This document shows, piece after piece, positions 1 through 6,808 of a stretch of 9,283 nt of DNA (the first letter of the stretch is position 1; every line of letters starts with the position of its first letter). The position numbers were made by a program, and so were the translations under genes. The notes beneath the pieces were generated by a model. It made no database searches and was not told the DNA's origin. It saw only the letters and a list, made by a program, of their open reading frames with translations. Source of the stretch: Bacteroidota bacterium (GTDB taxonomy: Bacteria; Bacteroidota; Bacteroidia; Flavobacteriales_F; PHOS-HE28); assembly GCA_023428865.1 (NCBI GenBank), contig JAEYWT010000155.1:1-9283 (forward strand). The letters are read 5' to 3'.

Positions 1-737
1 GTGAAAGTGGTGTCTATCGTACCATCGCCGTATGACCAGATCCCAAGCGCAGGTAGGATCCCGTCGGTAACGATGTTCGGGATGAACGAAATGCCTTCGC
101 CTTGATGTTCAGCATAGAAATCAACGAAGAATGCTGGGCCACAGGTGGTGGCATTCCCGTCCACATCAACCCAATGGCCATAGGTGGAGGCACATGCTCC
201 GAGCTGTCGCGTAAGTGTTACGAAGTGTGGCCCCGGTAACGCCCACGTGTGTACAGGGCTAGGGGTGTCGCTGGTGGTGCCATCGCCGAACTCCCAGAAC
301 CAACTGCCTTCAGTGGTTCCCAGCGCCGTGCTTTGGAATGCATTGGTGTTGGTGGATAGGCCTCCGGAATCGAAGCTTGCCTCCGGCCCATCCAAGCAGG
401 TGTTCAGTGGAACACGCACTTGGCGGCAAAAGGTGGACGAGCAGAATGCACCTTCAACGGCGGTCAGGGTGAGGCACACGGTGTAGACCCCGGCCTGTTG
501 GAACTGATGACCGGGAGAGGACGCAGCAATGGAGCCATCGCCAAAGCTCCACGAGGCTGTGGTGGCTAGGCCGTAGGTGCGGGAACTGTCAGCAATGATC
601 AGTGTGAGCCCATCGGTGCTGTAGTTGAACGCTGGCTGAAGGAGCACATCGCAAATGGGCTGCGCCTGCAAGGCCGCGGTCGCGAGCAGTCCCCAACCGG
701 ACAAGCATGATCTAACGAAGCCTCGATCCGAACTCAT
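1..737 (-). CDS. Exported PKD-repeat protein, N-terminal part (runs off left edge)
   Basis: The open frame starts at ATG 737-735 and runs to the window edge with no stop, giving 245 residues of a longer protein. Residues 1-25 look like a signal peptide: Arg at 5 and 9, an apolar core around 15-24, and a likely cut after LQA at 23-25. After that come repeated PKD-type units with the hallmark aromatic-x-FGDG turn at 63-68 (WSFGDG), 148-153 (WEFGDG) and 234-239 (WSYGDG). The first two units close with the usual Y/F-x-V-x-L-T strand. Seven cysteines in the mature part could form disulfides. In Bacteroidota, PKD repeats usually belong to large surface or secreted adhesins, often exported by the type IX system, but the C-terminus that would show a sorting signal is outside the window. 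The start lies 26 bases inside the end of the upstream barrel gene, so this is the third gene of the sigma-factor operon. Ligand and exact role are unknown. Confidence 0.85.
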   Translation of the reverse strand, partial: MSSDRGFVRSCLSGWGLLATAALQAQPICDVLLQPAFNYSTDGLTLIIADSSRTYGLATTASWSFGDGSIAASSPGHQFQQAGVYTVCLTLTAVEGAFCSSTFCRQVRVPLNTCLDGPEASFDSGGLSTNTNAFQSTALGTTEGSWFWEFGDGTTSDTPSPVHTWALPGPHFVTLTRQLGACASTYGHWVDVDGNATTCGPAFFVDFYAEHQGEGISFIPNIVTDGILPALGIWSYGDGTIDTTF

Positions 738-2208
738 GTTGCAAACGGAATTGAATGATGTGGCCACGCATCCAAAGCGCACCTTCGCTGCCGAAGGCGG
801 AAAGCGGGGTGTAGTACTGAGGTTCAGCGTAGGCACTGATGTGTTCCGTGATCATGAACCCAAGGCTGGCGCCGAGGTGTGCGTTCAACCGTGGACCATG
901 ATGTTGGTCCAATCGTTGGTCCGCTAGGTCGATCACACGGAGTCCACCATCGGCATCTTCTTGGATCAGGCTCTTGCCTTCGCGCTGGGTGGGTATCCAT
1001 GCGGTAAGGCCACCGAATGCACCATAGCGCCATCGGCGAACGTGGCCATGCCATGCCAACGTAAGTGGTACGTGGATGGCACCATATAGATTCCGGGCAT
1101 GTGTGTTGCGGCTCGGTCCAGGGCGTACACTGCTCACCGTGTCGATGCTCCACGAATAGATCACGTCCTGGTTGTTGTTGTATAGCGTTTCCGTCCAGTT
1201 CGTGTCCACATCGGTGAAGGCTTCTAGTGATCGCTCTTCGAAGGAGAAGGTGCTTCGGTCCAGTGCCAGACCAGCTCCTGCGGAAAGGCTCCAACCACTG
1301 CGCCAAGTGCGCCCCACGGAAAGACCCCACTGGGTGGAGCCATGCCAGCGTTCGGCATCGTTCAATGCGGTCTGGTCTGAGCCGCGCCGTTCGCCTTTCA
1401 GTTGACCAAGCCCCGCATAGGCTCCGATCCACCATTGGCCTGCCGGCAACACGTATGGTGCGACCAACCTGCCCCTCTCTGGTGTGCCTGGTTCCATTTC
1501 ACGAGCAACAGGGCCACGACCAGCGAGGCGCAGCACATCTACGGCCATGGACCTTGGTGCAGCTTGGTCGATGGCATCGATCCCTGCGTTGGCAGAAGGG
1601 GAACCCGTTGATCCGTCTGTGGTATTGCTGGTAAGAGCCGTATTCGGGCTTTGGCTATCGGATAAGGGTGAAGTGCTGTTTTTGGCAGAGGGGACTTTGC
1701 TGCTCCGCTGTGTTACGGATGCGTCGTTCCTCGACCCTTGAGCAGCGAGACTTGGACCATCACTGGAAGCGGAACTGCTTGTTTGCGTGGGCTGTGCGGC
1801 GTTGTTCGTTCGATCACTGGGCTGCGTAAGAGTGGCTGTGTTCTCAGTGCGAGATCCTTCTTCATCGATATGGGCAGGAGACTTTGTCTTGGTTTCCGTA
1901 TCGCCAGCAAGAGAAGTTGTTTTGTCTACGTGTGTGGTGTGCTGGTCCGGTGCCTCCACTGCTGCGTTCTGTGCCACGGGTGAGGCCTCTGGATCGGCCA
2001 TGTGGTGTAGGCCGAGGTAAGCCGCGCTGGAAATGGTGAGCGCAATACCGGCAGCGATCATCAGCCAATTGCGCCAGCCGATGGCACCCTTTGGACCAGG
2101 GTCCCAACCCAGTTGGTGGGCCAATGCGTCGCGTACCGCGCGAGGTGGGGTCACCTCTGCGTCGTACAGCGCTTCGAAGCGTTCGTCAATGGGATCCTTT
2201 TCCCGCAT
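712..2208 (-). CDS. Membrane-anchored protein: cytoplasmic tail, TM helix, disordered linker, C-terminal outer-membrane beta-barrel
   Basis: The product is 498 residues from ATG 2208-2206. The frame stays open further upstream, but that part lies inside the sigma gene, and the chosen start gives the expected N-terminus. Residues 1-45 form a charged cytoplasmic tail with a PP-x-x-V-x-D motif at 21-27. Sigma-linked Bacteroidota membrane proteins often have a similar PPxxVW motif. Residues about 46-66 form one transmembrane helix. Residues about 70-250 are rich in Ser, Thr, Asn, Ala and Gln with almost no hydrophobic clusters, so they are probably disordered. From about 255 to 493, alternating aromatic/small strands (such as WWIGAYAGLG and YGAIHVPLTLAW) and a last strand ending QHEF at 490-493 suggest a small outer-membrane barrel. 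It overlaps the sigma gene by 23 bases and the PKD gene by 26. Inference: an anti-sigma-like regulator linking outer membrane to cytoplasm. Anti-sigma activity is not shown, and the tail is shorter than classical anti-sigma domains. Confidence 0.8.
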   Translation of the reverse strand: MREKDPIDERFEALYDAEVTPPRAVRDALAHQLGWDPGPKGAIGWRNWLMIAAGIALTISSAAYLGLHHMADPEASPVAQNAAVEAPDQHTTHVDKTTSLAGDTETKTKSPAHIDEEGSRTENTATLTQPSDRTNNAAQPTQTSSSASSDGPSLAAQGSRNDASVTQRSSKVPSAKNSTSPLSDSQSPNTALTSNTTDGSTGSPSANAGIDAIDQAAPRSMAVDVLRLAGRGPVAREMEPGTPERGRLVAPYVLPAGQWWIGAYAGLGQLKGERRGSDQTALNDAERWHGSTQWGLSVGRTWRSGWSLSAGAGLALDRSTFSFEERSLEAFTDVDTNWTETLYNNNQDVIYSWSIDTVSSVRPGPSRNTHARNLYGAIHVPLTLAWHGHVRRWRYGAFGGLTAWIPTQREGKSLIQEDADGGLRVIDLADQRLDQHHGPRLNAHLGASLGFMITEHISAYAEPQYYTPLSAFGSEGALWMRGHIIQFRLQHEFGSRLR

Positions 2209-2740
2209 GATGCAAGACTTCTTTTCGTTCGATGCGAGCCTGCAGGTAGCTGCGGGCCTTTGACAATTGACTGCGTGATGTGCTTTCGCCGCAGCCGAGC
2301 ATGGCCGAGATCTCGGCATGGTCGAAGCCTTCGATCGCGTATAGGTTGAACACGTGCCTGTACCCATCGGGCAGTTCGGCGATCAGCTTCATCAGCTCTT
2401 GTTCACCGAGGCGGTCTATGGCCAAGGAGTCCACTGGCGCTTCGGGCATATGCTCCATACCGATGCGCTCCTGTTGGAAGGACTTCTTGCGGTAGTGGTT
2501 GATCGCAGTGTGTACCATGATCCGGCGTATCCAGCCTTCCAGTGAACCTTCCATGCGGAAAGCCGACAGTTTCTCGTACACCCGTATGAAGCCCTCCTGC
2601 ATCAGGTCCTGTGCTTCGAGCTGGTGGCGGGCATAGCGGAGACACACAGCGTACATACGCCGTGCGTACCGCGTGTACAGGGATTCCTGACAACGGCGGT
2701 CCCCGGCCAGGCAACCCTGGACGAGCTCACGTTCGGTCAA
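2186..2740 (-). CDS. ECF-family RNA polymerase sigma factor
   Basis: This is a sigma-70 family factor of the extracytoplasmic-function type, which directs RNA polymerase to a small regulon. With the start used here it has 184 residues, normal for the family. Region 2 spans about 17-87, including the core-binding stretch DLMQEGFIRVYEKL at 45-58 and the -10-recognition stretch around 69-85 (W70, IRRI, NHYRKK). Region 4 spans about 115-170, with the helix-turn-helix near 138-166. There is no ATG start: the frame is closed at 2837 and offers only TTG or other rare codons. TTG 2740-2738 was chosen because the next residues (TERELVQGC) match the usual ECF N-terminus. TTG 2749 and TTG 2812 (208 residues) are alternatives. 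The gene is first in an operon with the membrane/barrel and PKD genes, and its end overlaps the barrel gene by 23 bases. A perfect palindrome lies just upstream of the start. Confidence 0.93.
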   Translation of the reverse strand: MTERELVQGCLAGDRRCQESLYTRYARRMYAVCLRYARHQLEAQDLMQEGFIRVYEKLSAFRMEGSLEGWIRRIMVHTAINHYRKKSFQQERIGMEHMPEAPVDSLAIDRLGEQELMKLIAELPDGYRHVFNLYAIEGFDHAEISAMLGCGESTSRSQLSKARSYLQARIERKEVLHHAGKGSH

Positions 2741-2751
2741 TTCGCGCAACC

Positions 2752-2767
2752 TGGAAAGGCCTTTCCA
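2752..2767. promoter_or_regulatory. Perfect 16-bp palindrome upstream of the sigma factor start
   Basis: The sequence TGGAAAGGCCTTTCCA is its own reverse complement over all 16 bases. It lies 11 bases upstream of the preferred TTG start at 2740 on the minus strand. It could be a dimeric operator or an RNA hairpin near the translation start. It also contains GGAAAGG, which may act as a ribosome site for TTG 2749. If translation starts at TTG 2812, the palindrome is inside the coding region and may mean nothing. Confidence 0.4.
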
Positions 2768-2898
2768 ACCACTAGACAGCAGCCGGTGGGCCAACGCTGC
2801 CTGTGCCTGCAATTCCCTGCAAGGTAAGGGGAACCACTAGGCGAATAGGTGGACTTGGACCGTCGAAACAAACGACAGCATCCGTCTTACAAACGCCT

Positions 2899-2920
2899 GT
2901 AACCGCTTACAACTGGTTAC
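2899..2920. promoter_or_regulatory. Inverted repeat in the divergent sigma/ssb spacer (possible operator)
   Basis: GTAACC at 2899-2904 and GGTTAC at 2915-2920 form an exact inverted repeat with a 10-base gap, about one helical turn between half-site centres plus a few bases. Around it, the nine-base direct repeat TTACTGGCC occurs at 2917-2925 and 2934-2942, and CCGCTTAC at 2903-2910 and 2930-2937. The spacer of about 200 bases separates the divergent sigma-factor and ssb transcripts, so a regulator site here is plausible. No clear -33/-7 promoter was found; AACGTTTG at 2948-2955 is a near match on the plus strand. Confidence 0.25.
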
Positions 2921-3018
2921 TGGCCGGATCCGCTTACTGGCCAGCTGAACGTTTGCATCGTCGATCGGCAACAGCACCGGCGGCTGAAATGAAAGTCACC
3001 CACAAACACACAAGAGCC

Positions 3019-3369
3019 ATGAACACGCTGAAGAACAAAGTACACCTGATCGGTAATCTCGGATTCGACCCTGAAGTGCGGGAGATCGCCAAAGGACGCA
3101 AGGTGGCCCGCCTATCCGTAGCCACCAACGATAGCTACCGCAATGCCAGCGGAGAGCGCGTTACGGACACCCAGTGGCATACCGTCGTGGCCTGGGGCAC
3201 CACCGCCGATGCCGTGGAGAAGATGCTGCGCAAAGGATCGCCCGTAGCCTTGGAAGGCCGCTTGGTACACCGCAGCTACGAGACCAAGGATGGGGTGAAG
3301 CGCTACATCACCGAAGTGGTCATGAACGATTTCCAACTCTTGCAACCCAAGCAGGAAGCGGCTGCGTAA
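3019..3369 (+). CDS. ssb: Single-stranded DNA-binding protein, short form
   Basis: The 116-residue product is a single OB-fold SSB that coats single-stranded DNA during replication, repair or recombination. Family signatures visible are VHLIGNLG-x-DPEVR near 9-21, an ARLSVATN strand at about 30-37, TQWHTVVAWG near 51-60, and KGSPVALEGRLVHRSY followed by YITEVV in the second half. ATG 3019 gives the canonical N-terminus (MNTLKNKVHLIG), with AAGAG just upstream as a modest ribosome site; ATG 2989 is also in frame but would add residues with no family resemblance. The protein ends KQEAAA and lacks the acidic DDDIPF-type tip that recruits partner proteins in the main replication SSB. It is therefore probably one of the short SSB paralogues common in Bacteroidota, not necessarily the housekeeping copy. 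It is divergent from the sigma operon and followed by a terminator-like hairpin. Confidence 0.95.
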   Translation: MNTLKNKVHLIGNLGFDPEVREIAKGRKVARLSVATNDSYRNASGERVTDTQWHTVVAWGTTADAVEKMLRKGSPVALEGRLVHRSYETKDGVKRYITEVVMNDFQLLQPKQEAAA

Positions 3370-3388
3370 AGCTTCTTCCGCAGGAATG

Positions 3389-3426
3389 AGAAGCGGTCCC
3401 GAACTTCGGGGCCGCTTCTGCTTTTC
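3389..3426 (+). terminator. Rho-independent terminator-like hairpin after ssb
   Basis: AGAAGCGGTCCCG (3389-3401) pairs with CGGGGCCGCTTCT (3407-3419) over 13 base pairs with one G-U, around the loop AACTT. It is followed by GCTTTTC. The stem is strong but the T-tract has only four Ts, so termination may be partial and allow readthrough into the DUF748 gene, which starts at 3437. Confidence 0.7.
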
Positions 3427-3436
3427 ACCTCTCTCC

Positions 3437-5713
3437 ATGGCCGAACATCCCACCCCACTCAGGCGCCGTAAACGTTGGCTTATCCTTTTCGGTGCACTCC
3501 TGATCACGGTGCTGCTGGTGGTGGCATTGCTGTTGCCCTATTTGTTGAAGCGGTATGTCGAAACACACAGCGAGGAGTGGATCGGCCGGAAGGTGACCAT
3601 TGACCGCATCATCCTCAACCCCTTCACCTTCCGCTATGGCATAAGCGGGGTAACCTGCTACGAGCCCAAAAGCAACGAGGTGTTCGTTTCGTGGAAGAGC
3701 ATCAGCGTGCGCAGCAATTTGTGGGCGGGTTTCCAAGAGAACGACTGGCGCTTCAACGGACTGCGGATCGAGTCGCCCTATTTCCACATCGTACAGAACG
3801 GCAAACGCTTCAATTTCAGCGATCTGTTGGAACTCGGGGGTGATGATACCACGGCCACCGATACCAACGCAGCCGTGCGTTTCAGCATGGCGGACATCGT
3901 CCTGAACGATGGACGTATCGACTATAAGAGCGATGTTCTCGCCGCACCCGTTGGCATCCGCGGTCTGAAAGTCACGAGCAACCTCATCTCCTCGGAGAAT
4001 GCCCACATGGAGTTCGCCCTCGGCTTCGATCTACAGGATGGCGGCCGTATGGATGGTGGATTCATGCTGGATACGGAGAAGTCGCAGTATGCGGTCGATG
4101 CGCATCTGAAGGCGTTCGCTCTGCCGCAATTACTGCCATACCTCCAGGACTTCTTCACCTGTGGCTCGTTGGATGGAACCTTGGACCTCGACCTCAATGT
4201 GTTGGATAGCTACGCTGATACCACCAGCTTAGCCCTTAGCGCTGGTCTCGACCTGCACACGGTGAAGCTGACCGACCCAAGCCTGGCGCCGCTCTTCGCC
4301 TTGGAGCACGCCCATGCGCGGTTGGATACGCTCGTTTCGAGGGATCAACGCGTGGAGATGGGCGAAGTGGAATTAAAAGGTGCGGACCTGAGCTTCGTGA
4401 TGCTCGCCGATGGCAGCGACAACTGGACGCGCCTGCTGAAGCTGGACACCACCGCTGTTGCCGGAGATAGCGTAGCCACCAAGTTGCAGGCCAGTGAGAG
4501 CAACGTGTTCGTGCTGCTCGCGGAATACGTCAGCTACCTAGGCGAGCAGATCGTGGCCAGCGAATACACGGCGAAGAAATTGGAGCTGACCAACAGCACG
4601 GTGCGTTTCGAGGACCACACGCCTGCGCTGCCATTCCGCTACGCCATCTCTGGCATCAACGTAGCCTCCAAGCGGATCTCCAGCGAACAGAAGGAGGGTG
4701 TCATTACGGCATTGGCCACCTTGAACGAGACGGGTACGCTGGAGGCCGAAGCCATCTTCGACCCACACGACCTACGCAACGTAGTGGTGGACCTCACGGT
4801 GGACGGTATGGACCTGGCACACCTTGATCCGTATTTCCGTTGGTATGCAGCACACCCCGTGCAAGATGGTATGCTGCGCTACACCACGACCACTTCCGTG
4901 TTCGAAGGGAAGATCGACTCGCAGAACCAGTTGCGCGTGGATCGACTGAAGCTCGGCAAGAAGGTGGACGAGCATGACCCCGAGATCTACGTGCTGCCAC
5001 TGCGCTTGGCAACGGGATTGTTGAAGGACGTGAAAGGGGTGATCGAATTCGACATTCCGGTGAAAGGCGATCTGAAGGATCCGCAGTTCAGGGTGTGGCC
5101 GTTGGTGTGGAAGGTGATCAAGAACCTCGTGGTTAAAGCCGCTACCGCACCGGGGCGCTTGTTGGTCCGTGCATTCGAAGGAGCCGATGAGGAGGATCTG
5201 GAGCGGGTACGGCTCGAGTACATGCAGCCAGGACCATTGAAACCACAGCAGAGGACATTGAAACAACTGGCTTCGGCCCTTAAGTCGAAGCCAGAGCTTA
5301 CCGTGGATCTGGTCTCCATTGTTGATGCGAACATGGAGGCGAAAGAGATCGCCGTGTTCCATGCGAAGAAGGCGTTCCTATTCCCGGAGCAGGCAACGAT
5401 CACCGGTGCTGATAGCTTACGCATAGCCGAACAGGGTACACGCGACAGCACCTTCACCACCTATGTGAACGAACGCACACCGAGCATGCATGGCAAGTCG
5501 CTGCACGATCGTTGCCTTTTCCTTCTTGGTGCAGCCGAAGCAGACCGCATCGCCAACGAGCTGGAATATGCACGGCGCGAAAGCACCATGCAGTTCCTTT
5601 TGGCGCAAGGCGTAGATGCCGCACGTGTGCGCTACCGCGAAGGCACGGCCGAGGAACTCGCCGGACAACGCGGTGTGCCGGGTTTCCGGTTCGTGTATGA
5701 TGTGGGGGAGTAA
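3437..5713 (+). CDS. AsmA-like DUF748 domain protein, membrane-anchored
   Basis: The product is 758 residues from ATG 3437. An in-frame ATG at 3386 lies before the ssb terminator hairpin and would put extra residues ahead of the basic membrane anchor, so it was not used. Residues 9-13 are basic (RRRKR), residues about 14-37 form one transmembrane helix, and the rest should lie in the periplasm. The early region (IGRKVTIDRIILNPF, about 52-66) is typical of AsmA-like proteins. A DUF748 core is seen around 391-416 and most clearly around 482-577, where a run like LPLRLATGLLKD is followed by GVIEFDIPVKGDLKDP, then VVKAATAPGRLL. A C-terminal segment from about 596 (LKQLASALKSKPELTVDLV) is also characteristic. 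Relatives such as TamB and YhdP are implicated in moving phospholipid to the outer membrane or in envelope maintenance, but the role of DUF748 proteins is not established. The gene follows ssb and is convergent with the prohibitin gene. Confidence 0.9.
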   Translation: MAEHPTPLRRRKRWLILFGALLITVLLVVALLLPYLLKRYVETHSEEWIGRKVTIDRIILNPFTFRYGISGVTCYEPKSNEVFVSWKSISVRSNLWAGFQENDWRFNGLRIESPYFHIVQNGKRFNFSDLLELGGDDTTATDTNAAVRFSMADIVLNDGRIDYKSDVLAAPVGIRGLKVTSNLISSENAHMEFALGFDLQDGGRMDGGFMLDTEKSQYAVDAHLKAFALPQLLPYLQDFFTCGSLDGTLDLDLNVLDSYADTTSLALSAGLDLHTVKLTDPSLAPLFALEHAHARLDTLVSRDQRVEMGEVELKGADLSFVMLADGSDNWTRLLKLDTTAVAGDSVATKLQASESNVFVLLAEYVSYLGEQIVASEYTAKKLELTNSTVRFEDHTPALPFRYAISGINVASKRISSEQKEGVITALATLNETGTLEAEAIFDPHDLRNVVVDLTVDGMDLAHLDPYFRWYAAHPVQDGMLRYTTTTSVFEGKIDSQNQLRVDRLKLGKKVDEHDPEIYVLPLRLATGLLKDVKGVIEFDIPVKGDLKDPQFRVWPLVWKVIKNLVVKAATAPGRLLVRAFEGADEEDLERVRLEYMQPGPLKPQQRTLKQLASALKSKPELTVDLVSIVDANMEAKEIAVFHAKKAFLFPEQATITGADSLRIAEQGTRDSTFTTYVNERTPSMHGKSLHDRCLFLLGAAEADRIANELEYARRESTMQFLLAQGVDAARVRYREGTAEELAGQRGVPGFRFVYDVGE

Positions 5714-5732
5714 GTCACCTCCGTCCGCGCGT

Positions 5733-5749
5733 GGACTTCAACGAAGTTC
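5733..5749. terminator. Weak hairpin between convergent genes
   Basis: GGACTTC (5733-5739) pairs with GAAGTTC (5743-5749), with one G-U, around the tri-base loop AAC. It lies in the 53-base gap between the DUF748 stop and the prohibitin stop, where a shared terminator is expected. There is no T-tract on either side, so this is only a candidate. Confidence 0.3.
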
Positions 5750-5766
5750 ATTCGCTCTAGGTGGTG

Positions 5767-6540
5767 TCACTTCTCTCCCTGTATCAGGAACGGCGTAGTG
5801 CCATCGGTAACGATCACCTTGGCGTTCGGCGAGGTGGCCAGGGCTTTGAAGGCCTCGATACTCTGGTAGCGAATGATGGATTCGTTCAATCCCTCGGCCA
5901 GCACTTTCTGGGCATCGCGTAAACCTTCGGCTTCGATCACGCGGCGTTCGGCTTCCTTGCGTTCGCGCAGTAGCTCGAATTCCATCTGCTGGGCACGCTG
6001 CTCGGCTTCCAACTTGTCTTCAATGGCTTTGGCCAATCCTGGTGGCATCTTGATGCTCTTCATCAGCACGCGTTCGATGATGAAGCCGCGCTCGTTCAGC
6101 AGGCTGTTCATGTGCTCGGAGATCTCGTTCTCGATGAGGGCGCGCTGGGCACTGTGCATATCCTTGGCGAAGTAGCGCGCACAGATGTCCGCCGCTGCAC
6201 TGCGGAACACGCTTACGATCATGCCCTGTTCGTAATCGGTGCCGATGGTGGCGATGATGTGGGGCACTTTCTCCGGCTGGATGCGGTATAGGATGCTGAT
6301 CTCGCACTGCACGTTAAGGCCCTCTTTGCTCGGAAGCGCTAGCTCCACTTCGCGGTTCACTGTGCGCACCGGCACTTTGATCACCCGGGTGGTGAAGGGG
6401 TTCACGCCCACAAGGCCGGCGGTTATGATCCGTTCGTTCAACTTGCCGAAGCGCTGTTTTACACCAACGGTGCCTTGGCGAACGGTGGTACAAGAGCTGT
6501 GCAGCGCCATACACGCGGCGATCAGCAAGAGGTGTCTCAT
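5767..6540 (-). CDS. Prohibitin/SPFH-family protein, putative lipoprotein
   Basis: The product is 257 residues from ATG 6540-6538. This start places a short export signal (MRHLLLIAA..., residues 1-16) directly before Cys17 in LHSSC. The lipobox is loose but of a type seen in Bacteroidota, so the protein is probably lipid-anchored and faces the periplasm. The SPFH/band-7 domain covers about 20-170: an RQGTVGVKQRFGKL entry strand at 21-34, the AGLVGVNPF turn at 41-49, KVPVRTVNREVE near 55-66, and the conserved RSAAADI at 113-119. A charged helix from about 170 to 215, rich in Glu, Arg and Ala (LEAEQRAQQ, AERRVIEAEGLRDAQ), is the coiled coil that lets family members form rings or scaffolds. Such proteins scaffold membranes and often modulate proteases; no specific partner is visible nearby. 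The frame extends upstream to 6669, but that part lacks prohibitin-like sequence. The gene is apparently monocistronic. Confidence 0.93.
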   Translation of the reverse strand: MRHLLLIAACMALHSSCTTVRQGTVGVKQRFGKLNERIITAGLVGVNPFTTRVIKVPVRTVNREVELALPSKEGLNVQCEISILYRIQPEKVPHIIATIGTDYEQGMIVSVFRSAAADICARYFAKDMHSAQRALIENEISEHMNSLLNERGFIIERVLMKSIKMPPGLAKAIEDKLEAEQRAQQMEFELLRERKEAERRVIEAEGLRDAQKVLAEGLNESIIRYQSIEAFKALATSPNAKVIVTDGTTPFLIQGEK

Positions 6541-6674
6541 CGTCGTGGTTTTCCGGAAGGTACCGCCCCCAATGCCAGGTAACGTTAAGATCCGATTAGG
6601 ATCTACAAAGCGTAGGCTGGCGTGGCTTGCCAAGGCGCCGTTGGCCGGGCAGGAGGCTACTAAGCACACTTCGA

Positions 6675-6706
6675 TTTGGCAGATACCGCCGATCCTCCTA
6701 CTTTTG
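6675..6706 (+). promoter_or_regulatory. Bacteroidota-type -33/-7 promoter of tRNA-Asn
   Basis: TTTG at 6675-6678 and TACTTTTG at 6699-6706 match the Bacteroidota consensus (TTTG, then TAnnTTTG) exactly, with a 20-base spacer in the expected range. Transcription would begin a few bases after 6706, leaving a leader of about 15 bases before the tRNA at 6728. This is the clearest promoter in the window and supports the phylum assignment. Confidence 0.7.
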
Positions 6707-6727
6707 CCGTCCCTTAACGGGGTACCT

Positions 6728-6801
6728 TCCCTGGTAGCTCAGCTGGTTAGAGCACATGACTGTTAATCATGGGGTCGCTGGTTCAAGTCCAGCCCGGGGA
6801 G
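6728..6801 (+). tRNA. tRNA-Asn, anticodon GTT
   Basis: A full cloverleaf can be drawn over 74 bases. The acceptor stem is TCCCTGG (6728-6734) with CCGGGGA (6794-6800), one G-U. The D-arm is GCTC/GAGC with the loop AGCTGGTTA. The anticodon stem is CATGA/TCATG around the loop CTGTTAA, placing anticodon GTT at 6762-6764, which reads AAC and AAU. The T-arm is GCTGG/CCAGC with loop TTCAAGT. The discriminator base is G6801. CCA is not encoded: the genome continues CAA, so the end must be added after transcription. The gene has its own promoter upstream and a terminator-like hairpin eight bases downstream. Confidence 0.97.
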
Positions 6802-6808
6802 CAAGTGA

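Noticed and set aside
824..1435. Minus-strand open frame of 203 codons inside the barrel gene
   Set aside because: It lies wholly within the barrel gene in another frame, has an Arg/Trp/Pro-rich composition typical of a shadow frame in GC-rich DNA, and shows no family motifs.
4772..5362. Minus-strand open frame of 196 codons opposite the DUF748 gene
   Set aside because: It is antisense to a clear DUF748 core, with His/Gln-rich low-complexity translation and no start context.
6606..6634. Possible minus-strand promoter for the prohibitin gene (TACGCTTTG with CTTG upstream)
   Set aside because: The -7 box has one base too many between TA and TTTG, and the spacer of 16 bases is shorter than the usual 19-21, so it is not strong enough to list as a feature.
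6555..6730. Ten-base inverted pair GGAAGGTACC (6555-6564) and GGTACCTTCC (6721-6730) flanking the prohibitin/tRNA spacer
   Set aside because: Tens of ten-base inverted pairs are expected by chance in about 9 kb, and one copy enters the tRNA acceptor stem. There is no sign of a mobile element between them.
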